Source of the DNA: Pseudahrensia aquimaris
Lineage (GTDB): Bacteria > Pseudomonadota > Alphaproteobacteria > Rhizobiales > Rhizobiaceae
Assembly: GCF_042676045.1 (NCBI RefSeq)
Contig: NZ_JBHTJV010000002.1
Location: forward strand, 186,001-250,000
Reading direction: 5' to 3'
DNA: 64,000 bases
Shown: in pieces, positions 16,178 to 24,177 of the stretch
How positions within the stretch are numbered: position 1 is the stretch's first letter
Layout of the letters: each line of letters begins with the position of its first letter
The notes under the pieces: model-generated
Told to the model about the DNA's origin: nothing
What the model saw: only the letters and a program-made list of their open reading frames with translations
Databases searched by the model: none
Position numbers and translations under genes: made by a program

Positions 16178-16197
16178 TGGGGTAGAAATGGGGGTAT
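16178..16197 (+). repeat. Candidate integrase arm-type site, right end
   Basis: TGGGGTAG, AAAT, then GGGGGTAT, matching the left-end pair (4228-4247) at 16 of 20 positions with the same spacing and orientation. An inverted ATACCC lies at 16146-16151. It is placed 56 bp inside the attR core. Confidence 0.55.
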
Positions 16198-16253
16198 AGC
16201 TGTCTTCTGGAAAATGAGAAAGTCGATTATTCAATGACTTGATCTGCATTCCA

Positions 16254-16273
16254 GATTCCGGCGGGGGGCACCA
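16254..16273 (+). repeat. attR core
   Basis: An exact second copy of the last 20 bases of tRNA-Leu, in the same orientation. No other tRNA features lie upstream of it, so it is a duplicated attachment core and not a tRNA gene. The interval 16139-16470 holds this site, the arm-type repeat and, at 16428-16442, a short GCCATTT/AAATGGC palindrome, but no gene. Confidence 0.93.
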
Positions 16274-16470
16274 GTATCATGTGTTATGGTGTCTGCAAAT
16301 CTAGGGGAAAATCAGGCCAAGCGGGGTTAGCCATGCGAATTCACTGGCAGATGCAGTGACGATGGTTGTGATTGTTGGATTGAGGGAATCTGTCGGATGA
16401 TCAAGCTCTGAGTAAGATGTGATGACAGCCATTTTAAATGGCCCAAGGAGTTAGAGAAAACCGCAAACCA

Positions 16471-19400
16471 TCAGTAGAACAGGAAGTCCGAGGCATCGAG
16501 CGTAACGTTTGAACCACCAGCGCCGTTGATTGTTATGGAATTTGTCGGATCGCTGTCGAGTGTCAGCGTAACGGTGCTTGTGCCGTTGTTGGAGACGGAG
16601 AAGTCGGAAAGTGCGGTTCCAACACCGTTTCCTGTTCCGCTTCCACCCCAGATTTTGAAGTAATCCAATCCATCTTCAAAATCGGTGATCGTGTCTTGCC
16701 CGAAATCAGCGAGAACGTAGAGAAACTGGTCGCGATCATCCCCGCCCGTCATCGTGTCGTTTCCGCGCCCCCCTTGCAGAGTATCGCGACCACCGAGGCC
16801 TGACAAAACATCCGCGTCATCGCCCCCGCTCAGCGTGTCCACGCTGGCGCCGCCGACCAGCGTGTCGTTGCCGCCAAAACCGTAGAATTTGGCCCGCGCT
16901 GCACCTGTAGTCATCTGATCGGCTGCCGTTGATGAGCCGAAGAATTTTTCAATGGAGGCGAACGTGTCACCATACGCATCGTAGAAATGTATGTTGTTGA
17001 TGAAGTCGATGCCGATGCCGAAGATGGACTTCTGGGCATCGAAAATATCTTCCCCGGAACCGCCGGAGAAAGTGTCTGCGCCACCCTGATCGATAACAAA
17101 TCGGTCAACGCCGGCATTCCCGTCAAGGCGGTTGTCTAGCTCATTGCCTTTGGCGGTGTGGTCGCCGGCATCGAGGAACGTAAGCCGTTCGGTGTTGGCT
17201 GCCAATTTCCACATATCCAATCCGTCCACATAGACCCGGTCGTAGCCCAGGTCGGCGGATTCGAATGTCTTATCGTCTGCATTATCGACCCAATATTCGT
17301 CGTTCCCATCGCCGCCATACATAATGTCGGCACCGAATCCTCCATCCAGATCGTCGTGTCCGTCGCGGCCAAACAGCGTGTTTGCGCCGCCACTTCCGAT
17401 CAAGTGATCGTCATGGTCGGACCCGCGCAGGTTTTCGATGAAGAGATAAGTGTCACCCGCCGCATCACCGGTGTTGAGCGCACGGTTTGCAAGACTGGCA
17501 ACCACGCCCTCGCTTGCGGTCACATAGGAGGCGGTATCAGTGTCTCCTCCGCCGTTCAAAATATCGCCACCCTTGCCGCCGATCAAAGTGTCGTCGCCGA
17601 TGCCGCCCACCAGATTGTCAGCGCCATCAAAGCCGTCAAGAAGGTTATTTTGATCGTCGCCGATCAGCATGTCTTCGCCGCTGGTGCCGATGATCTTTTC
17701 AATCCCCGAGATCGTATCGTTCTCGGCAGCGTTTCCGGTAACACCACCACTAGTCGTGCCCGCATCCAAATTGATTTTCACGCCGATGGAAAAGGCTGAA
17801 TAGTCGACCAGATCGACCCCGTCACCGCCTTCGAAAGTATTGGCACCGGTGCCCGCGATTAGAACGTCATCGCCAAGGCCACCGCGCACGATATCATCGC
17901 CGCCGCCATCGGAAATCGTGTCATTGCCCGAACCACCAACCAGCAGATTGTCTACCGAATTGCCGGTGATCGTGTCGTCATAGGCCGTGCCACGAATGTT
18001 CTCAATCTCGATGAAGTTGACCATCAGATTGCCATTGAGCTTGGCCGATCCAGCGGCGAGAAGGGAGCCGCCCGTTAGCGTGAACCCGTAGTCGCGATCG
18101 CTGGAGACATCCCCATCCGCCAATTCGATGGTCGAGAAATCGGCGTTGTCGATGCCGCTAAAACCATTGAATGTATCGGCAATGGCAGAAAGTGCGAAAG
18201 AACCGCCTGCGAAAGCGACGAACGTGTCGTCGCCGCCCATGCCGTTGAAAATATTCTTGTCCAAATCTGCGATGAACGTTTCGTCGAATGAAGAGCCTGT
18301 AACGTTTTCAATGTTGTTGAGATTCACGAAGTGATTGACGATGGAATCGACCGCTTCGAAGGTCTCGTTTTGTAGGTCATACGTCCGTGACCAATCACCT
18401 GTCGCAGCGCCCCAGTTTACCTGGCTGAAATCTACGGTGTCCGCGCCAGTGCCGCCGTCGAAATTGTCACGGCCCAGTGAAGCAATGATCGTGTCATCGC
18501 CACCGCCCGTGCTGACGGTGTTGGCAATAATGGCTGAACCTTCATCGGTGTTGACCACATCGTCACCAGCACCGGTGATGACGTTTTCGATATTCAGCAA
18601 GGTCTCAACGGTAGAACCCGCTGTTGCAGTCTCAGCCGCCAGATCGATGGTCCAATCGGATTGAGAATAACTGAAATCCGCCGTGTCAGAACCGGCACCG
18701 CCGTCAAAATAGTCCACGCCGGTGCCGCCGATGAGGTGGTCGTCACCGCCCAGCCCGTAAAGTTCGTCATTGCCGCCAAGGCCTTCAAGCCGCGAACCGT
18801 CCACTGCTGCGGTGAGGACATCGTCTCCATCGGTCCCTGTGAAAATGCTGTCACCAACATCATAAATTGCGTAGCGAACGCCGAAATTGTTGCCTCCGGA
18901 ACCCGAAATGGATGCCGTGACAAGGACCCGGCCATTATCCAGGGTTTCCAAATCAATGTCCCAGAAATAGCTTCCTTGAGAATTGGGAAACGTAATTACG
19001 GACCCTACCTTTTCGGCCTCCGCATCAAACCGCAGCAGCTTGACATCCCGGTCGCCGTTTTGGTCTTCATTGATCCAGGCAACCAAAAACCCTCCATCGT
19101 GAAGAGCGGCGATTTGAGGTTTGTAATTGTCACCCTCATCTTCGACTGTGAAGTCGATTTTCACGCCCGCAACATCGTTGCGCAAAGTTCCCTCAATGAT
19201 GGTGTCGTAGCTGAGGAAGTTGCCGTAGTTCTCCCAAACGGCTGCATAGCTGGCGTTGCGAGCAACCCCTTCATAGGAGGCGTTCTCAGCATCCCAAAGC
19301 GCTGCAATATCGGGATTCATTTCGAATTCGATATCACTTAGAGGCGTGTACCAGTTAAAATCACCGCCGCTTTCATACTCAATCAGATATCGGACGCTCG

Positions 19401-20223
19401 TATTGTCCAGACCAACAGAAGCAAAAGCGTGGCTAAAGTTTCCATCGCCATAATGCTCAAAACCAGTGGCCGACACAGTTCCTCGCCCGTTCTTTAGCGT
19501 ATCGGAAGCGAGGCTAACGGGTACGATCTCTGGCTCACCAGGGAGGTGATCAAATCTTGAAGGATACCATGAACCTTCCGTTCCTCCCCAAATGTACGAA
19601 GTTTCGACTGAATCACCGAAAAACCCTTGCCAAACGCCAGACGAAAAATCGTTATTTGAGCCGAACCCAATGGCCGGAGGGCCGAGATCTGTTTCCACCC
19701 GAACCACGGAAACATACTCGTGGTCCAGACTCGTATACCCGGCGAATTGAGTGATGGTTATAGGTTTTTTGTAGAAAACTTCTTCATCGTTCCAAATGTC
19801 TTCAAACCCATATTTCTGGTCAGACATTCTCGTGCCAGTTGAATCGAACTGAGCAACACGGACGTCTTCACCACCCGGTATCGGACTTGTGTCGGTGATG
19901 TAGGCAATCATGAATCCGCCGTCGTTGCGCGGCGCAATTTCGGGATCCTCATAATCAAGGGGCGGGGCTGGACTTGAGCCTATATGGCCGGCAATTTGAA
20001 ACTCGCCTCCAATCGACTCACCAATTGGGTTGAAAATTTCACCCCAAATTTCTGTCCGGCTGTCTCCCGTAACATCTTCAAAGATGTTGGTTTCCCAAAC
20101 CACCAGAAAATTGCCGTTCGAAAGGCCGATGCCTTGCGCATCTTTCTGATCGTTGCCGCCGGGGCCGCTGAGCGTGTAATTGGGGCTTGTGCGACCAAGC
20201 CAGATTGTTGGTGTCGTGGTCAT
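16471..20223 (-). CDS. Large RTX-type calcium-binding protein
   Basis: A 1250-aa secreted protein. The N-terminal 450 residues contain repeated beta units of the GNFLVVW / GGFMIAYI / GGFLVAWI type. From about residue 465 to 1190 there are many blocks of glycine- and aspartate-rich RTX nonapeptides (GGNDELYGLGGDDHL, GGDGNDEYW, GGRGNDTMTGG). The acidic-poor, aliphatic C-terminus ending in DFLFY resembles a type I secretion signal. No protease or lipase active-site motif was found, so an adhesin or S-layer-like role is more likely than an enzyme. ABC/MFP/TolC export genes are absent nearby. It lies just outside the island. Confidence 0.9.
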   Translation of the reverse strand: MTTTPTIWLGRTSPNYTLSGPGGNDQKDAQGIGLSNGNFLVVWETNIFEDVTGDSRTEIWGEIFNPIGESIGGEFQIAGHIGSSPAPPLDYEDPEIAPRNDGGFMIAYITDTSPIPGGEDVRVAQFDSTGTRMSDQKYGFEDIWNDEEVFYKKPITITQFAGYTSLDHEYVSVVRVETDLGPPAIGFGSNNDFSSGVWQGFFGDSVETSYIWGGTEGSWYPSRFDHLPGEPEIVPVSLASDTLKNGRGTVSATGFEHYGDGNFSHAFASVGLDNTSVRYLIEYESGGDFNWYTPLSDIEFEMNPDIAALWDAENASYEGVARNASYAAVWENYGNFLSYDTIIEGTLRNDVAGVKIDFTVEDEGDNYKPQIAALHDGGFLVAWINEDQNGDRDVKLLRFDAEAEKVGSVITFPNSQGSYFWDIDLETLDNGRVLVTASISGSGGNNFGVRYAIYDVGDSIFTGTDGDDVLTAAVDGSRLEGLGGNDELYGLGGDDHLIGGTGVDYFDGGAGSDTADFSYSQSDWTIDLAAETATAGSTVETLLNIENVITGAGDDVVNTDEGSAIIANTVSTGGGDDTIIASLGRDNFDGGTGADTVDFSQVNWGAATGDWSRTYDLQNETFEAVDSIVNHFVNLNNIENVTGSSFDETFIADLDKNIFNGMGGDDTFVAFAGGSFALSAIADTFNGFSGIDNADFSTIELADGDVSSDRDYGFTLTGGSLLAAGSAKLNGNLMVNFIEIENIRGTAYDDTITGNSVDNLLVGGSGNDTISDGGGDDIVRGGLGDDVLIAGTGANTFEGGDGVDLVDYSAFSIGVKINLDAGTTSGGVTGNAAENDTISGIEKIIGTSGEDMLIGDDQNNLLDGFDGADNLVGGIGDDTLIGGKGGDILNGGGDTDTASYVTASEGVVASLANRALNTGDAAGDTYLFIENLRGSDHDDHLIGSGGANTLFGRDGHDDLDGGFGADIMYGGDGNDEYWVDNADDKTFESADLGYDRVYVDGLDMWKLAANTERLTFLDAGDHTAKGNELDNRLDGNAGVDRFVIDQGGADTFSGGSGEDIFDAQKSIFGIGIDFINNIHFYDAYGDTFASIEKFFGSSTAADQMTTGAARAKFYGFGGNDTLVGGASVDTLSGGDDADVLSGLGGRDTLQGGRGNDTMTGGDDRDQFLYVLADFGQDTITDFEDGLDYFKIWGGSGTGNGVGTALSDFSVSNNGTSTVTLTLDSDPTNSITINGAGGSNVTLDASDFLFY

Positions 20224-20635
20224 GGCGAATTCCTAACTTGTTAGGTCAGAAGCGCAGGTGTTTTCACCCTTCGTCCTTCATTGGTTGTGGTTGCCGCCCC
20301 AGTTAAATTTTTGTCGACTGTAAAGTCTTATCGCTATTGCGGAAGCCAATGCAGTTCTCTCTCCGTTCGTTGGACTAAGAGTTACTATTGGCAGGCTCCA
20401 GCATCCAATGCAGTCGCGTGTTGCTGGCCATTATAGGCAATAGTCTGGGAGTGAAATGTGAGATTTCGCACAAACAGTTCAGGATGCGTTGGACTTCCCA
20501 GTTGGCACTGGATCCATTGTCCATTTGAACCAAGGGGCGACCATGAATTAACATTCAACCCGTACCAGTCAGATGTTGCCGATCGGTCGTTACGCTTGAT
20601 GTAGATTTGGCGAAAATTTTTAGCGCTTTTGCGCT
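20224..20635. other. Upstream region of the RTX gene; no supported gene
   Basis: This 412-bp gap holds the RTX leader. A perfect palindrome CCTAAC-TT-GTTAGG (20232-20245) lies eight bases before the RTX start codon and overlaps its ribosome-binding site. An 84-codon minus frame (20385-20639) begins with TTG over the amidohydrolase stop, but its composition is unconvincing and I do not call it a gene. Confidence 0.5.
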
Positions 20636-21964
20636 TCAATTTTCAGTATCAATTTCGATTATCTTACTTTTGAACTGCTCGGAAACCTGCAATGCGTCGC
20701 TCATGACTTTTTGACGGTCCATCGTTTGCGAATGCTTGTTCTGCACCACCCATTGCCCATCAATCATCACGTCGAGTACATCGCTTGCAGTCGCAGAAAA
20801 AACGAGCGTCGCGTATATGTCGTAGATCGGGTTCATGCGCGGTGCGTCGAGGGAAATCCGAATTAGATCGGCTCGCTTGCCAGTCTCAATCGATCCTATT
20901 CGGTCATCAAGGCCAAGCACTTTTGCGCCCTCGATTGTTGCCATTGTAAGGACTTCCCGCGCAGGCAGGCACGCTCTGCTTTTGCCTAGCAGCTTGGCAA
21001 ACATGGAGGCGGGCGCAAGTTGTGAGAAAATATCAAGCGTGTTGCCGCTCATAGGCCCATCGGTTGCAAGGCCGACAGGCACGCCACTTGCGCGCAGTGC
21101 TTCAATGGGGGCAATGCCCCGGCCGGCTTTTGCGTTGGAGCGGGCGTTATGAGCGACCGTGATGTTACGTTCCGCCAAGAGGTCTATTTCTTCTCCGTTC
21201 AATTCCAGACAATGCGCCATGATCGCTCCTGCGCTCAGTATTCCAGTTCGATCGGCCAAAGCGACGGGCCGCATGTCGTGATGTTTCGCGCACCATTCCA
21301 TTTCAGACTTCATCTCGGCCAAATGCATCTGGATTTTTACATCCGCGTTATCGGCAGCGTATTGTGCAACGCGCTCCATAATTTCAGGGCCGGTTGAATA
21401 GGGGGCATGGGGTGCGATGGATGCTGTGATTAGATCGTTGGCTGCAAATTCATCGCGCAAATCATCGACCAGACGAAAGCCTTCATCGAACGAGCGTTGA
21501 TCAGGCGGGTTGAAATCCGCAAGTGTCTGGCCGACGACACCGCGCATGCCAGCGGCGTCCAGCACCCGCCCAACCTCTTGTTCAAACCAATACATGTCGG
21601 CAACTGTGGTGACGCCGCCCAGCATCATTTCCAAAGCGGCAAGGCTTGATCCGACACGAACAACTTCGGCTGTGATGGCTTCTCGCTCTAATGGCAAAAT
21701 ATAGCGAAACAAGCGGTCATCCACATCTTCGCCAAGCCCGCGGAACAAAGTCATCGTCATGTGGCAATGGGTGTTGACCATCCCAGGCATCAGGAGATCG
21801 CCGGCAAAGTCGACGATGTCTGCCGCCGATTGATAGATGGCGGGGGCCGCACCTGCGCCCATTGCTGCAATCAAACCGTCTTCTACCAAAACCCATCCTT
21901 CCAGATGCTCGTCGAAAGCCTCGTTCATCGTCAGGATGCGGGCATTGTGGAGAAGAGTTCGCAT
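20636..21964 (-). CDS. ATZ/TRZ-type amidohydrolase (nucleobase/triazine deaminase-like)
   Basis: A 442-aa metal-dependent hydrolase of the cyclic amidohydrolase superfamily. Metal ligands are visible as NTHCHM (HxH), HLAEMKSEMEW (His), MAHCLEL (His) and LATDGPMSGN (Asp). Relatives deaminate S-adenosylhomocysteine, guanine, 8-oxoguanine, cytosine or s-triazines; the exact substrate is not readable. It is divergent from the LacI gene and shares its regulatory region. Together with the adenine deaminase gene downstream of the regulator it points to catabolism of a heterocyclic base. An in-frame TTG at 21985 is an alternative start. Confidence 0.85.
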   Translation of the reverse strand: MRTLLHNARILTMNEAFDEHLEGWVLVEDGLIAAMGAGAAPAIYQSAADIVDFAGDLLMPGMVNTHCHMTMTLFRGLGEDVDDRLFRYILPLEREAITAEVVRVGSSLAALEMMLGGVTTVADMYWFEQEVGRVLDAAGMRGVVGQTLADFNPPDQRSFDEGFRLVDDLRDEFAANDLITASIAPHAPYSTGPEIMERVAQYAADNADVKIQMHLAEMKSEMEWCAKHHDMRPVALADRTGILSAGAIMAHCLELNGEEIDLLAERNITVAHNARSNAKAGRGIAPIEALRASGVPVGLATDGPMSGNTLDIFSQLAPASMFAKLLGKSRACLPAREVLTMATIEGAKVLGLDDRIGSIETGKRADLIRISLDAPRMNPIYDIYATLVFSATASDVLDVMIDGQWVVQNKHSQTMDRQKVMSDALQVSEQFKSKIIEIDTEN

Positions 21965-22031
21965 GGAATGCAGCCCAGAATTCAAAAGCGATGTCGTGCA
22001 AAATTGAAAGTTAACTCTTGCGCCAAGACGC

Positions 22032-22067
22032 TTGACAATTTTGCGGATTCACTGGTTAATCGTTTAA
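22032..22067 (+). promoter_or_regulatory. Promoter and LacI-type operator of the purine-like operon
   Basis: TTGACA (22032-22037), a 17-bp spacer and GTTAAT (22055-22060) form a good sigma-70-like promoter. Its -10 box is overlapped by the near-palindrome TTAATCGTTTAA (22056-22067), which has the central CG typical of LacI/PurR-family operators. It lies 19 bp before the regulator start and in the divergent region, so autoregulation and control of the amidohydrolase are both plausible. Confidence 0.55.
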
Positions 22068-22086
22068 TCATTCTAAAGGATCGGCT

Positions 22087-23070
22087 TTGACAAATCAAAA
22101 GCAAATTGCCCGCGATCTTGGCGTTTCGGTTGCAACCGTATCCAATGCACTGGCTGGAAAAGGTCGGGTATCTGCTGATGTTGTTGAGCTGGTGACGGCG
22201 CGTGCTCAACAATTGGGCTATGTTCCCAGTCCTGCTGCGCGTGCGCTCAAAACCGGTAGAAGCGGAATTTTGGGCTTGGTGATGCCCGACATAACGATGC
22301 AGGCGTTTCCAGAATTTGCACAAGGCATGGAAGCGGAAGCTGATAAATCCGGATTTGGTGTGCTTATCGCTAATGCGCGCGGGCACGAAGAAGGTCAGAC
22401 CAAAGCGATACAACAACTCATTCAAAGAGGCGTTGATGGTATCGTGCTCATTCCACTGCGCGGCACGACGCCCGATTTGCCCTTTTCTGTGCCCGTTGCA
22501 ATCGTGAGCACCCAAAACGACCAGCGCAACACGGTGTCTGCAAACCATTGCCAAGGCGGTGAATTGGCGGCCAAAGCGCTTTTGGATTTGGGCCATCGCA
22601 ATTTTTTGCTTCTTGGGGAAGACACGCGCTCTCAGGTGCAGGCTGATCGGATTTCCGGAATGATTGATATGATCAAACGCAGTAGTGAAACTCTGGCGGT
22701 AAGTTATGATGTTCGTTGGATAACTGACGGGTTCCCCGATCTGCTCGAAATGCAGCGCAACGGCGTGACCGGGGTGTTGACTGTCTCGGACCTTTTGAGC
22801 CTTCGCGTGGTTACCGAGGCAGCAATGCTGGATATCAAATGTCCGAAAGACTTCAGTGTCATAGGCTTCGACGACTTGCCGTTTGCCAAAGTGGTACGAC
22901 CTACACTTTCCACGATCACGCCAGATGTTACCGAGATTTCCAGCAGAGCGATTGCCTATTTAAGCGCTGCGATCCGACAAGATGAACATCTGCCAAAGCC
23001 AGTTGCTGTTGAAATGGCGCTTTGCCTCAGGGAATCTGTGGCAAGCGCGAAACCTGCTGCTCGACACTAG
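22087..23070 (+). CDS. LacI-family transcriptional regulator
   Basis: 327 aa. The N-terminal helix-turn-helix (QIARDLGVSVATVSNALAGKG) and hinge helix (AARALKTGRSG) are followed by a periplasmic-binding-protein-like effector domain ending in FDDLPFAKVVRPTLSTI. It starts at TTG 22087, preceded by AAAGGA. The protein most likely represses the downstream transporter-adenine deaminase operon and the divergent amidohydrolase, with the imported compound as inducer. A candidate operator overlaps its own promoter. Confidence 0.93.
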   Translation: MTNQKQIARDLGVSVATVSNALAGKGRVSADVVELVTARAQQLGYVPSPAARALKTGRSGILGLVMPDITMQAFPEFAQGMEAEADKSGFGVLIANARGHEEGQTKAIQQLIQRGVDGIVLIPLRGTTPDLPFSVPVAIVSTQNDQRNTVSANHCQGGELAAKALLDLGHRNFLLLGEDTRSQVQADRISGMIDMIKRSSETLAVSYDVRWITDGFPDLLEMQRNGVTGVLTVSDLLSLRVVTEAAMLDIKCPKDFSVIGFDDLPFAKVVRPTLSTITPDVTEISSRAIAYLSAAIRQDEHLPKPVAVEMALCLRESVASAKPAARH

Positions 23071-23098
23071 ACTTTCACCCCAGACCAAGGAGATCACC

Positions 23099-24118
23099 AT
23101 GAAATACCTTCTCGCTCTTTCCGCAGCCCTTTGCCTGACAACTGTCGGCGCACAGGCGGCTGACAAAAAACTGACGATTTCGGTTTATTCGTTTGCTCAA
23201 GATGCTTTTAAGAAAGCTCTGTACGACCCATTCGAGAAAATTTGCGACTGCGAGTTGGTTGTCGAAACGGGCAACAGCGTTGAGCGCATGGCCAAGATTG
23301 AAGCCAACGCGGCTAACCCCGTTGTTGATATGGCAGTGATGTCTTCACACGATGCGCTCGCTCTTGCCCGTAAGGGGCTACTGCAACCGCTCGACGTTTC
23401 AAAAATCCCCAGCTATGGCGATCTTTATAAATCGGCCCAAGATCCGATTGGTGACAAGATGGCTGTTGGCTATGGGTTCTACGCCACGTCCATCGTCTAT
23501 CGTTCTGACCTCGTAACAATCGATAGTTGGGCAGATTTGCTTTCCGACAAGGTCAAGGGGCGCGTTGCATTGCCAAACATCACAGGCACCCAGGGACCAT
23601 TGACACTTCACATGCTCGGCAAAGCCTTGGGCCACGAAGGTCTGGACTTTGCAAACACGATCGACGCCATTGGAGAAAAGAAAGACGACATCGTCACGTT
23701 TTATGGCCGTTCTTCGCAATTGGCTCAGTTGATGCTGCAAGAGGAAGTCATCGCGGCGCCGGTGGGCCGCTTTGCATGGAGCCGCTTTTCCGGCGCCAAT
23801 TTGCCGTTCAAATGGGCGGAACCAAAAGAGGGGCAGACCGGTGGCATGAACGTCATGCTGATGACCAAAGGAAACGGCAATGAAGAACTGGCTTATCAAT
23901 TCATGGAATATTGGCTTTCCAAGGAAACCCAAACCCGCATTGCCGAACTGAAACTCGACAGCCCAGCAAACTCGAAAGTGGTGGTCAGCGATGAAATTGC
24001 CGAGAGCCTGACCTATGGCGCTGACCTCATCAATTCTCTCAACATGCTTGATCCTGGCGCAATCATCGATAATCGCGACGCCTGGGTTGGGCGTTGGAAC
24101 GAAAAGGTCGTGAACTAA
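23099..24118 (+). CDS. ABC transporter substrate-binding protein (PotD/AfuA-like)
   Basis: 339 aa. The signal peptide (MKYLLALSAALCLTTVGAQA) is followed by a type II periplasmic-binding fold (LTISVYSFAQDAFKKAL at the mature N-terminus, then VDMAVMSSHDALAL and VGYGFYATSIVY), as in spermidine/putrescine- and iron-type binding proteins. The start at 23099 follows AAGGAGATCACC. Longer frames run back into the lacI gene. It binds the substrate of the importer encoded downstream. Its ligand is unknown; the deaminase genes suggest a nitrogenous heterocycle. Confidence 0.9.
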   Translation: MKYLLALSAALCLTTVGAQAADKKLTISVYSFAQDAFKKALYDPFEKICDCELVVETGNSVERMAKIEANAANPVVDMAVMSSHDALALARKGLLQPLDVSKIPSYGDLYKSAQDPIGDKMAVGYGFYATSIVYRSDLVTIDSWADLLSDKVKGRVALPNITGTQGPLTLHMLGKALGHEGLDFANTIDAIGEKKDDIVTFYGRSSQLAQLMLQEEVIAAPVGRFAWSRFSGANLPFKWAEPKEGQTGGMNVMLMTKGNGNEELAYQFMEYWLSKETQTRIAELKLDSPANSKVVVSDEIAESLTYGADLINSLNMLDPGAIIDNRDAWVGRWNEKVVN

Positions 24119-24125
24119 ACAACAT

Positions 24126-24156
24126 GACCCGGCGCTCCTTTTTACAGCGTCGGGTC
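24126..24156 (+). promoter_or_regulatory. Intercistronic stem-loop after the binding-protein gene
   Basis: GACCCGGCGCT (24126-24136) pairs with AGCGTCGGGTC (24146-24156): eleven pairs including one G-T, with a 9-base loop. No T-run follows, so it is likely an mRNA-stabilising hairpin or partial attenuator. Either would give more binding protein than permease, as in many ABC operons. Confidence 0.65.
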
Positions 24157-24177
24157 TCATGAAGCTAGGGTTAGATT

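Larger units (their letters stand above)
4095..16273. mobile_element. tRNA-Leu-integrated satellite-like genomic island
   Basis: The element is bounded by an exact 20-bp direct repeat (4095-4114 and 16254-16273). It encodes, from the left, a P4-type tyrosine integrase, an unknown protein, an AlpA-like regulator and a primase-helicase, then a non-coding repeat-rich region, a type III R-M pair and a two-gene membrane module. The int-alpA-primase order is that of PICI- and P4-type phage satellites and small integrative elements. There are no capsid, terminase or conjugation genes. The base composition looks slightly more AT-rich than the flanks, by eye only. Confidence 0.85.

Noticed and set aside
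16254..16273. Possible second tRNA-Leu gene
   Set aside because: Only the last 20 bases match. The upstream sequence lacks the D-arm, anticodon and variable arms, so it is an attachment-core duplicate.
20385..20639. 84-codon minus frame following the amidohydrolase
   Set aside because: TTG start inside the upstream stop, weak composition and no recognisable domain. Overlap alone is not enough to call a gene.
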